Source of the DNA: CAYUUP01 sp964447925
Lineage (GTDB): Bacteria; Bacillota; Clostridia; Oscillospirales; Oscillospiraceae
Direction: 5' to 3'
Length of the DNA stretch: 13,660 bases
Assembly: GCA_964447925.1 (NCBI GenBank)
Contig: CAYUUP010000039.1
Coordinates: 1-13,660, forward strand
Shown here piece after piece: positions 8,421-13,660 of this stretch. The first letter of the stretch is position 1; each line of letters opens with the position of its first letter. Below the pieces are notes generated by a model, which did not search any database, had not been told where the DNA came from, and worked only from the letters and a program-made list of their open reading frames with translations. A program made the translations under genes and the position numbers.

Positions 8421-8687
8421 TTATACTCTTGCCCATGCTCGCTCCTCGCTTCTCCTGGCAAGGGTGGCCGTGGAAAGTTGGGAGAGATACACCTTCCATT
8501 TCTTATCATCTCCCCACAGAAGAAACGACCTGGGCAGATCTTCTCCAACTGTCTCTACTCGGCCTGCTGCCTCACTCTTCGCCAAAAATTCCCGGGTACG
8601 GCAGGATTGGGAGGTGATCTCCAAATCAAAAATGCCAACAATGCCGTCCTCCCGAACAACGGTATCCTGGCCAAGGTGCAGGTACAT
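8421..8687 (-). CDS. remB: RemB/YaaB-type regulator (DUF370 family)
   Basis: Small protein of 88 residues with the DUF370 pattern: MYLHLGQDTVV at the start, GIFDLE at about 18-23, DLPRSFLL in the middle and VYLSQLSTATL near the end. In Bacillus subtilis the homologue YaaB/RemB, encoded at this same place between recF and gyrB, takes part in control of biofilm matrix genes, and the related RemA is a DNA-binding protein. The role in this organism is not known. The ATG at 8687 is fixed by GGAGGA about 8 nt upstream and by family alignment; the frame extends further upstream but overlaps recF. It starts 4 nt after the recF stop, with its ribosome-binding site overlapping the recF end, so coupling is likely. 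Confidence 0.88.
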   Translation of the reverse strand: MYLHLGQDTVVREDGIVGIFDLEITSQSCRTREFLAKSEAAGRVETVGEDLPRSFLLWGDDKKWKVYLSQLSTATLARRSEERAWARV

Positions 8688-8691
8688 AGAA

Positions 8692-9798
8692 TCAATCCTC
8701 CAAAATGGTTCCATTGACCACTTGAAATACTTTACCCTGAGGCCGCCGAACCAGTCCGCTTTCGCTGCAATAGGTGATAAAGACCTGTCCGTCACCAAGG
8801 CAGTTCAGAACAAAGGACTGGCGGCTCTCGTCCAGCTCGGATAGTACATCATCCAGAAGCAATACCGGCGGTTCACCCCGCTCTGTCCGGATAACCTCCC
8901 GCTCTGCCAGCTTCAGGGACAGAGCAGCGGTGCGTACCTGACCCTGGGAGCAGAACTGCCGGGCCTCCAAGCCGTTGACCCAAACGGAAAAATCATCTCT
9001 GTGGGGACCGCAGAGACACTGTCCGCTGTCAATTTCCGCCTGCCGGTGGCTCTCCATATGACGTTCCAGCCCCTGGTAGACGGCGGAATAGCCCGCCGTA
9101 GGATCCGCTATGGTCTTTGCTGTGACATAGGCCAATTCCAGCTGCTCTCCGGCGGAGCAGGCGGCATGATAGACTGCTGCTTCCGTCTTTAGCCGTTCCA
9201 GCAAAACAGCTCGCTGCAAAATAATGAGTGTACCCAGGTGGCACAGTTGCTGGTTAAATTCCCGCATCAGGGAGAAAATATCAGCCCGGCTGCGGCCCTC
9301 CCGGAGAATATAGACCTTGTGCCGCCGCACTTTTTCATAGTCCGTCAGATACTTGCTGTACTGGGGCTGCAGCTGCACCAGAATACTGTCCAGAAAACGG
9401 CGGCGCTCCGCCGCTCCCGCCCTGATCAGGGACAGATCCTCAGGAGCAAAAAAAACAGTATTCAGATAATTCGCCAGACCACTTCCACTCCGAAGGGGAA
9501 CATCATTGACCTTCAGACTCCGCCGCCCTTCTCGGCGCAGCAGAGCCTCTAACTTAAATTCCATCCGTCTGGCGGAGACAGTTCCTCTGATCCGGGCGGT
9601 TTCCGCTTGGAAGGAGATCAACTCCTTATCCCCCCGCGCCCGGTAAGAACGAGCCCGAGAAAGATATTGAATAGCCTCCAGAAGATTGGTCTTGCCTTGG
9701 GCGTTGCTGCCTCGAATGATATTGACAGTGGGAGAAAATTCCGCCACTACCTGCACATAGTTACGCCAATCCTCCAGACTAAGCCGATCTATTTGCAT
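8692..9798 (-). CDS. recF: DNA replication and repair protein RecF
   Basis: SMC-like ATPase that binds ssDNA-dsDNA junctions and, with RecO/RecR, helps load RecA at gaps and stalled forks. The 368 residues are normal for the family. The Walker A motif is GSNAQGKT at 30-37, the ABC signature region SQGQVRTAALSLKLAE begins near 284, and the extended Walker B with D-loop is LLLDDVLSELD at 313-323. The start is set at the ATG at 9798 by family alignment (MQIDRLSLEDWRNY). This ATG overlaps the end of yaaA by 10 nt, and the only purine-rich stretch (AAGGA) touches it, so initiation probably depends on ribosomes finishing yaaA. An ATG at 9828 with GGGAG upstream is an alternative that would add 10 residues. 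Confidence 0.95.
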   Translation of the reverse strand: MQIDRLSLEDWRNYVQVVAEFSPTVNIIRGSNAQGKTNLLEAIQYLSRARSYRARGDKELISFQAETARIRGTVSARRMEFKLEALLRREGRRSLKVNDVPLRSGSGLANYLNTVFFAPEDLSLIRAGAAERRRFLDSILVQLQPQYSKYLTDYEKVRRHKVYILREGRSRADIFSLMREFNQQLCHLGTLIILQRAVLLERLKTEAAVYHAACSAGEQLELAYVTAKTIADPTAGYSAVYQGLERHMESHRQAEIDSGQCLCGPHRDDFSVWVNGLEARQFCSQGQVRTAALSLKLAEREVIRTERGEPPVLLLDDVLSELDESRQSFVLNCLGDGQVFITYCSESGLVRRPQGKVFQVVNGTILED

Positions 9799-10010
9799 TC
9801 CTTCACGTGAAATGTCACGCCCTCCCATACGGCGCTGTCTCCCGACCGGAGTTTCTTTCCCCGCTGGATGCATATCTCACCGTTAACGGCAACCTCACCG
9901 TTCTGAATCATTCGCTTGGCCATGCCACCAGTGTCCGCAACTCCCGCCAGCTTCAGCAGAGCGTCCAGCCGAATAAATTCTGTTGTGATGAAAACAGTTT
10001 GATCTTCCAT
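9789..10010 (-). CDS. yaaA: S4-domain RNA-binding protein YaaA
   Basis: A 73-residue protein made of one S4 RNA-binding domain (IRLDALLKLAGVADTGG, then AKRMIQNGEVAVNGE, then RGKKLRSGD). In B. subtilis the homologue at the same locus, between dnaN and recF, is linked to large ribosomal subunit assembly; that role here is inferred from family and position. The ATG at 10010 has AGAAGG a few bases upstream and lies 10 nt after the dnaN stop. Its end overlaps recF. The upstream in-frame extension of 20 residues lies inside dnaN and is not S4-like, so it is left out. Confidence 0.9.
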   Translation of the reverse strand: MEDQTVFITTEFIRLDALLKLAGVADTGGMAKRMIQNGEVAVNGEICIQRGKKLRSGDSAVWEGVTFHVKECK

Positions 10011-10020
10011 AGTGGCCTTC

Positions 10021-11139
10021 TCAGTGTTCCGACCGAATGCGGACGGGCAGTACCATATGCAGAAAGGCATCTCCCTCTGCTGGAGTGATGATGCAGGGTG
10101 AAATAGGGGTATTCAGCTGCAACACCACGCTGTCCTCCGATATTGCCCGGAGGGCTTCCTGCAAATAACGGCTGTTAAAGCCAATCTCCAGCCCTCCTCC
10201 ATCGCCATCCAAGGGACACTCGTCATAGGCGCTTCCGATGGCAGTCATGGAACGGATTTGGAGCAGCCCATCAGAAAAGACGCATCGAATAGGACTTTTC
10301 TGTTTTTCGGTGATGATTAGGGATACCCGGTCGATGCTTTGCAGCAGCGTCCGGCGGTCTGCCGTCACTTGAACAGGGTTTTCCTGAGGAATAGCCTGAC
10401 GGTAATTGAGAAATTCCCCCTCCAGCCGCCGAGTGACCAAAATATGATTTTCAATTTCAAACAGTATATGCCGGGGCCCCTGAATAACCCGTACCGGTTC
10501 GTCACTGTCACCGCAGATGCGCTCTACTTCACCCAGGGCTGTGCCGGGAACTACAAAGGAAAATGGGACTTCTCCATCTGACTGAGAGACATCCTGACGG
10601 CGCAGAGCCAGCCGGTAGCCGTCTACACTGACCACAGTCAGCTTTTTTTCCTTTGGATCTACCTCAAAAAGAGATCCCGTGTGGATAGGGCGGGATTCGT
10701 TATCCGAGACGGCGAAAACAGTCTGGCTAATCATCTCTCGCAAATCCCGCTGGCTGAGTTCCACAGTATTCAGTTTCTCTACGTCAGGCAGTTCGGGAAA
10801 GTCCTCCGCCTGAATGGATGAGATGTTAAACTCGCTCAAACCGCATTTAATCTGAACACCGCTTTTTTCTGTTTGAAGGGTGACGGTTTCGTCCGCCAGT
10901 CGGCGGACAATGTCTCCGAAAAGCCGAGCGGGGAGTACAGTGGAACCCTCTTCTCTGATTTGGGCGGGAATGGTGGTGCGAATGCCCAGAGAAAGGTCAT
11001 AGCCGGTGAGCCGGAGACTGTCTTCCGCTGTCTCTACCAGAATGCCTTCCAGAGCGGCATAAGCGCTTTTGGGGGAGACAGCCCGGGAGGAGACAGTGAT
11101 GGCGTCTTGCAGCAGGGCTTTTTCGCAGGAAAATTTCAT
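10021..11139 (-). CDS. dnaN: DNA polymerase III beta subunit (sliding clamp)
   Basis: Ring-shaped processivity clamp of the replicative polymerase, 372 residues, the usual length. Family features are the N-terminus MKFSCEKALLQDAI, the TVVSVDGYRLALRR segment near the middle and the C-terminal MVLPVR, which forms part of the pocket for clamp-binding motifs. The ATG at 11139 is chosen by alignment and by AGGAG about 10 nt upstream; the longer open frame runs back into oriC and reads the TAG array as a Leu-rich stretch, which is not real coding. It follows dnaA across the 267-bp origin. I see no clear promoter of its own, so it may be co-transcribed with dnaA. Confidence 0.97.
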   Translation of the reverse strand: MKFSCEKALLQDAITVSSRAVSPKSAYAALEGILVETAEDSLRLTGYDLSLGIRTTIPAQIREEGSTVLPARLFGDIVRRLADETVTLQTEKSGVQIKCGLSEFNISSIQAEDFPELPDVEKLNTVELSQRDLREMISQTVFAVSDNESRPIHTGSLFEVDPKEKKLTVVSVDGYRLALRRQDVSQSDGEVPFSFVVPGTALGEVERICGDSDEPVRVIQGPRHILFEIENHILVTRRLEGEFLNYRQAIPQENPVQVTADRRTLLQSIDRVSLIITEKQKSPIRCVFSDGLLQIRSMTAIGSAYDECPLDGDGGGLEIGFNSRYLQEALRAISEDSVVLQLNTPISPCIITPAEGDAFLHMVLPVRIRSEH

Positions 11140-11217
11140 TTTATTATCGCTCCTGTCTGAAATAGTATTTAAGAGAGAACACAGCCCCGCCCGAAGAGGG
11201 AGGGAAGGTATATAAAT

Positions 11218-11235
11218 TAGTAGTAGTAGTAGTAG
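11218..11235 (+). repeat. (TAG)6 array, predicted DnaA-trio element
   Basis: Six exact TAG triplets run from 11218 to 11235. In B. subtilis the DnaA-trio is a run of 3'-GAT-5' (5'-TAG-3') triplets on one strand, beside DnaA boxes and a GC-rich spacer, that guides DnaA onto single-stranded DNA during melting. Strand, spacing and neighbours all match here, with AT-rich DNA (TATAAAT) on the far side. The native trio is usually irregular; this one is perfect. Confidence 0.75.
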
Positions 11236-11238
11236 GTC

Positions 11239-11256
11239 GGTGGAAAATGTGGAAAA
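11239..11256 (+). promoter_or_regulatory. Abutting DnaA boxes next to the trio array
   Basis: GGTGGAAAA (11239-11247) and TGTGGAAAA (11248-11256) abut with no gap, the same layout as the pair at 11388-11405. The 14-mer GTGGAAAATGTGGA is identical in both pairs (11240-11253 and 11389-11402). Only 3 nt lie between this pair and the TAG array. Confidence 0.68.
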
Positions 11257-11303
11257 ATTGGAAAAGAGTCGAAAAAAGGTGAGATACACGTCCAATGTTG
11301 AGG

Positions 11304-11322
11304 GGTGGAAGAGAGTGGAAAA
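11304..11322 (+). promoter_or_regulatory. Degenerate DnaA-box-like pair
   Basis: GGTGGAAGA (11304-11312) and AGTGGAAAA (11314-11322) keep the core GTGGA in the same orientation as the other pairs but differ from TGTGGATAA at two or more positions. They could be weak, ATP-DnaA-dependent sites, or chance in a GGAA-rich strand. Confidence 0.35.
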
Positions 11323-11331
11323 AAGGAGTTT

Positions 11332-11340
11332 CTATCCACA
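11332..11340 (-). promoter_or_regulatory. Single DnaA box, opposite orientation
   Basis: The + strand reads CTATCCACA, one mismatch from TTATCCACA. It faces the opposite way to the two box pairs. Confidence 0.65.
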
Positions 11341-11387
11341 GAAATGAAAAAAGAGAGCCAGTCGGAAATTCACATGTTGGAAAAACC

Positions 11388-11405
11388 TGTGGAAAATGTG
11401 GATAA
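11388..11405 (+). promoter_or_regulatory. Two abutting DnaA boxes
   Basis: TGTGGAAAA (11388-11396, one mismatch) is followed without a gap by TGTGGATAA (11397-11405, exact complement of the consensus TTATCCACA). The second box ends one base before the dnaA stop codon region at 11407. Confidence 0.88.
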
Positions 11406-11406
11406 C

Positions 11407-12744
11407 TCAATAATTTTTGGAATTGACATTTGATTTTATATCCCGGATATTCTCCATAGTTTCCCGATCTTCCCGGGCTTGGCGTTCAATTTTGTCCAGG
11501 GAGTGGAGGACGGTGGTGTGATCCCGGTCAAACAGTTTGCCGATTTCCAGAAGAGAGAGATTTGTCTCACTGCGGATGATAAACATGGCTACCTGTCTGG
11601 CGTTAACTACGTCTCTGGAGCGGGATTTGCTTGTCATCTCAGATATTGGGACATCGTAGCAACGGGCGGTTTCCTCAATGATTAGCTCGGGAGAGGGGGT
11701 GAAAATGTCCCGTTCCCGGATGAGTTCTCGGACGGCCCGCATGACGGCGTCGTTGTCCTCTTGGAGATTGGTTCCCATCAGGTTCTGATAGGCCAGCAGG
11801 CGGCGGATTGTACCCTCCAGCTGACGGATATTGTTGGTAATGTTCCGAGCTATATATTCAATGACGGCGGTGGGCAAATTTAGTCCCAGAGCCAGGGATT
11901 TGTTTTTGATGATGGCTACACGGGTCTGCTCGTCGGGGGGCTGGATATCGGCGGTGAGGCCCCATTCAAACCGGGTGCGCAGCCGTTCCTCCAGCCGGTT
12001 CATCTCGGAGGGAGGACGGTCGCTAGTGAGGACGATTTGGCGTCCTGCTTCGTAGAGATTGTTGAAGGTATTGAAAAATTCAATTTGAGTGGCTTCTTTT
12101 CCAGCAATGAACTGGACGTCATCTACCAGTAGCAGATCCTTGTCTCGGTATTTGGCTCGGAAATTCTCGGTGGTACGGGTGCGGATGGCCTCGTTTAGCT
12201 CATTGGTGAATTCCTCGCCCTTTACAAAGACAATGCGGTAATCCGGGTGCTGTTCCCGGACAGAATGGTAGATAGCGTACATCAGGTGGGTCTTGCCCAG
12301 GCCGGAGTTGCCATATAGAAAGAGGGGATTGTAGCTTCGGCTGGGGGCGTCGGCCACCGCCTTGGCGGCATTGTAGGCAAAGCGGTTGGAGGGGCCGACC
12401 ACAAAGTGGGTAAAGGTAAATTCATCGCTCCCTGCCAGAATGTTGCGGTTGGGGGAGGCAGATTGAAAATTTTCCCGTTGGTTGGGTTCCACTACCACTA
12501 CAGTCAAATCAGTGGAGAAAAGCTCATAAAGGGCATTCTTCAACTGTGAGATATAGCGGGAAGCCAGAATGTCGCGTTTGAATTCATTGGGTGCGCAAAT
12601 GACAAACTGATCTTCTGTCAGGGAGACTGGCTCTACGTCCCGGAACCAGACATCTATAGTGGTGGACGTCAGCTCTTTTTTTAGTAACTCTAAAACGCTG
12701 TTCCAGATTTCAACGGCGGGATTGGAGGAATTGTTTTCGTTCAT
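11407..12744 (-). CDS. dnaA: Chromosomal replication initiator DnaA
   Basis: AAA+ initiator that binds DnaA boxes and melts oriC. The 445-residue protein has the four expected domains: domain I (residues about 10-83, with the conserved DVWFRDVEPVSL), a very short linker domain II (about 84-105), domain III with Walker A GNSGLGKTH at 145-153, Walker B LLLVDDV at 204-210 and an Arg-finger-type Arg258 in RTRF, and domain IV with RDVVNARQVAMF and the box-recognising RDHTTVLHS near 407-415. The ATG at 12744 is the family start. Its best Shine-Dalgarno, GGGGAG (12757-12762), lies 12 nt away, further than usual, and can pair with a CTCC between it and the ATG. The stop is 1 nt from the last oriC DnaA box. 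Confidence 0.98.
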   Translation of the reverse strand: MNENNSSNPAVEIWNSVLELLKKELTSTTIDVWFRDVEPVSLTEDQFVICAPNEFKRDILASRYISQLKNALYELFSTDLTVVVVEPNQRENFQSASPNRNILAGSDEFTFTHFVVGPSNRFAYNAAKAVADAPSRSYNPLFLYGNSGLGKTHLMYAIYHSVREQHPDYRIVFVKGEEFTNELNEAIRTRTTENFRAKYRDKDLLLVDDVQFIAGKEATQIEFFNTFNNLYEAGRQIVLTSDRPPSEMNRLEERLRTRFEWGLTADIQPPDEQTRVAIIKNKSLALGLNLPTAVIEYIARNITNNIRQLEGTIRRLLAYQNLMGTNLQEDNDAVMRAVRELIRERDIFTPSPELIIEETARCYDVPISEMTSKSRSRDVVNARQVAMFIIRSETNLSLLEIGKLFDRDHTTVLHSLDKIERQAREDRETMENIRDIKSNVNSKNY

Positions 12745-12941
12745 AGATGGAGGTTTCTCCCCTTTCTTCTGTTTTTCCCTTGTTGTTTATAGTTCATTTA
12801 CAGGGTATACATTTTTTGTCATGTCAAAGTCACGTGCTTCACTGTTCATTTTTAATTTCAATTCGCAAAATATTTGATTATTTGTCCCAATAAAAATTTT
12901 CCGGTGAACCCCTTCAGGGCCTGCATTTGGCAAGTGTTCAT

Positions 12942-12970
12942 ATTATACCACAAAACTATAGAAAAGGCAA
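12942..12970 (-). promoter_or_regulatory. Predicted dnaA promoter
   Basis: Read on the - strand: -35 TTGCCT (12965-12970), a 17-bp spacer, then a perfect -10 TATAAT (12942-12947) with an extended -10 TGG directly before it. Transcription would start near 12935, leaving a leader of about 190 nt. A second TATAAT lies at 12982-12987 without a good -35, and a TTGACA at 12822-12827 lacks a good -10. The TTATACACG at 12983-12991 is close to a DnaA box and could allow autoregulation. Confidence 0.65.
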
Positions 12971-13001
12971 TCCTATTCTACATTATACACGGGGCAATAT
13001 G

Positions 13002-13030
13002 AAAACAAATTTGGCGAGATGTGGTACACT
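13002..13030 (+). promoter_or_regulatory. Weak candidate rightward promoter
   Basis: AAAACA (13002-13007), 17 bp, then TACACT (13025-13030) with an extended -10 TGG directly before it. The -35 is poor. In the usual Firmicutes layout a rightward promoter here would drive rpmH, but no rpmH follows within the window; it may be a leftover of that promoter or chance. Confidence 0.25.
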
Positions 13031-13097
13031 TCAGGCATTGTTTTGTCTACTGAACAGACTCTGATAAGAGAGACGAGCGGCACCGTAGTTTATAAAG

Positions 13098-13158
13098 CAC
13101 ATCGCGGCAAACCCTTGTGGCTTGCCGCGATGTGTCCGGAGATTGTAAAAGAGATATT
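13098..13158. repeat. Hairpin-plus-box module, copy 1
   Basis: Perfect 13-bp inverted repeat, arms 13098-13110 (CACATCGCGGCAA) and 13122-13134, with an 11-nt loop, followed on the + strand by a 26-nt box at 13133-13158. The box recurs at 13226-13251 with 21 of 26 matches. On the - strand the hairpin is followed by CTTTATAAAC, a weak terminator tail. Confidence 0.65.
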
Positions 13159-13177
13159 ACTCACAGCTGAATTGCAA

Positions 13178-13223
13178 AGGTAAAATGACGCTGGACCCAA
13201 TCCGTTTTTGGGTCCAGCGTCAT
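13178..13223 (-). terminator. Possible terminator of the recombinase gene
   Basis: Read on the - strand, the 16-bp stem of module copy 2 ends in AT and runs into TTTACCT, giving a short U-run after a very stable stem, 64 nt past the recombinase stop. The U-run is short, so termination is plausible but not certain. Confidence 0.45.
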
Positions 13224-13251
13224 GCTGTCTGGGGACTATAAAAAAGATATT
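13185..13251. repeat. Hairpin-plus-box module, copy 2
   Basis: Perfect 16-bp inverted repeat, arms 13185-13200 (ATGACGCTGGACCCAA) and 13208-13223, with a 7-nt loop, followed by the second copy of the 26-nt box at 13226-13251. The arm sequence is unrelated to that of copy 1, but the order hairpin then box is the same. Confidence 0.7.
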
Positions 13252-13286
13252 TTTGGCGTTTTGATACCTGGATTTGAACCTATTCA

Positions 13287-13660
13287 TTAGCAAAGCTCCT
13301 GTTCCACCTCAAGGCCGCCGACGAATACCACTTTGATTCGCTCTTTATTCTCTACCACCACACATTCGAGCATTTGGCGGACGAGCGTGTCGTCATACTC
13401 CATCGGGTGATTTTTCAGCCCGTCGAGGATCGTGAAGATTTCATCCAGGCGGGATTTTGCGTTCTCCCGTTTTTGCTGTCTGTCTGCGATCTGTGAGAGC
13501 TGCTGCTGCAGATTCTGCTTTTCATGCATCAGCTCCGTCATCCGTGCTTCGTCAAAGGTTTCCGCATTTTCAGCGGAGATCCCTTTGAGCATTTGCTTAA
13601 ACTCTGCATCGATCTCCGCAATCCGGATTTGCAGGTCAAGGCTTTTGTCCTCCGTATCGT
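13287..13660 (-). CDS. Large serine recombinase, C-terminal end (partial)
   Basis: The last 123 residues of a protein whose start lies beyond the right edge; the frame is open to 13658. Sequence such as KSRLDEIFTILDGLKNHP, then LVRQMLECVVVE and KERIKVVFVGGLEVEQ matches, from memory, the C-terminal coiled-coil and tail of large serine recombinases (resolvase family) carried by clostridial integrative elements and transposons. Residues before it (about 1-65 of the visible part) are charged, Gln/Glu/Lys-rich and helical, as expected for the coiled-coil that controls synapsis. Catalytic and zinc-ribbon domains are outside the window, so completeness cannot be judged. The stop is TAA at 13287-13289. 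Its position directly upstream of dnaA marks the edge of a mobile element. Confidence 0.8.
   Translation of the reverse strand, partial: DTEDKSLDLQIRIAEIDAEFKQMLKGISAENAETFDEARMTELMHEKQNLQQQLSQIADRQQKRENAKSRLDEIFTILDGLKNHPMEYDDTLVRQMLECVVVENKERIKVVFVGGLEVEQELC

Larger units (their letters stand above)
11140..11406. other. Replication origin oriC (dnaA-dnaN intergenic)
   Basis: The 267 bp between dnaA and dnaN hold a consensus DnaA box, several near-consensus boxes, a trinucleotide array and a short AT-rich stretch (11208-11220). Read in the dnaA-to-dnaN direction the order is: box pair next to the dnaA stop, single box, degenerate boxes, box pair, GC-rich spacer (CCGACC), (CTA)6, then AATTTATATA. 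This is the order known for the B. subtilis basal unwinding region (DnaA boxes, GC-rich spacer, DnaA-trios, AT-rich DNA). Function is inferred from this match and from the flanking genes. Confidence 0.88.
12745..13286. other. 542-bp gene-free stretch: dnaA leader, promoter and mobile-element junction
   Basis: From 12745 to about 12935 lies the untranslated dnaA leader, AT-rich, with a small CCCT-GAA-GGGG hairpin near 12911-12921 and the Shine-Dalgarno hairpin near 12749-12760. From 12942 to 12991 lie promoter elements. From about 13002 a weak rightward promoter can be drawn. From 13098 to 13251 two hairpin-plus-box modules occur. I see no convincing open reading frame, tRNA or rpmH on either strand. 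Confidence 0.7.

Noticed and set aside
11218..11235. TAG array as a CRISPR or simple microsatellite
   Set aside because: No spacers are present, and its exact position beside DnaA boxes is better explained as an origin element.
11267..11273. Spo0A box-like AGTCGAA in oriC
   Set aside because: One mismatch in a 7-base core in a GA-rich region is expected by chance, with no second copy.
11144..11410. 88-codon - strand frame across oriC with a Thr run
   Set aside because: The Thr run is just the TAG array read as ACT codons; the region carries DnaA boxes and has no coding signature.
13261..13281. tRNA T-loop-like sequence GGTTCAAATCC on the - strand just after the recombinase stop
   Set aside because: Only two base pairs flank the loop, no acceptor or anticodon arm fits, and the upstream bases are recombinase codons. 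It could be a tRNA-derived attachment remnant, but I cannot support that.
13090..13293. 67-codon - strand frame across the two hairpins
   Set aside because: It is explained by the inverted repeats and shared box, with no Shine-Dalgarno or family match, and overlaps the recombinase end.

Overview
The window is the replication-origin region of a bacterial chromosome, almost certainly a member of the Clostridia. The gene order (dnaA, dnaN, an S4-domain gene, recF, remB, gyrB, gyrA) and the protein sequences fit the Firmicutes. The moderately high GC content, the FadA-like thiolase and rnhA-pgsA placed after gyrA suggest an Oscillospiraceae-type gut anaerobe (Flavonifractor/Intestinimonas-like). 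The genus is inference from memory, not a search.

Layout, left to right. (1) 1-494: 3' end of a thiolase gene on the + strand. (2) 694-2673, - strand: a membrane-anchored protein with a large acidic outer region and a C-terminal HExxH site, with its own promoter and a convergent hairpin after it. (3) 2861-11139, - strand: pgsA, rnhA, gyrA, gyrB, remB, recF, yaaA and dnaN, very tightly packed (gaps of 3-30 nt and one overlap, apart from 85 nt before pgsA). All are transcribed away from oriC, with the leftward fork. (4) 11140-11406: oriC between dnaN and dnaA, holding two pairs of abutting DnaA boxes, a further near-consensus box and a perfect (TAG)6 array in the position of a DnaA-trio element. 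(5) 11407-12744, - strand: dnaA, with a strong predicted promoter about 200 nt upstream. (6) 12745-13286: dnaA leader and promoter, then a junction with two long perfect hairpins, each followed by the same 26-nt box. (7) 13287 to the right edge, - strand: C-terminal end of a large serine recombinase, which points to a mobile element right next to the initiator gene, where rpmH-rnpA would usually lie.

The genes form one functional unit. DnaA opens oriC, the DnaN clamp holds the polymerase, GyrA/GyrB remove the supercoils made by replication and transcription, RnhA removes RNA:DNA hybrids, RecF helps restart damaged forks, and YaaA, RemB and PgsA tie in ribosome, regulatory and membrane functions.

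The most unusual signals are the perfect six-unit TAG array at oriC, the paired hairpin-plus-box modules between the recombinase and dnaA, and the intrusion of a mobile element within about 550 bp of the dnaA start.
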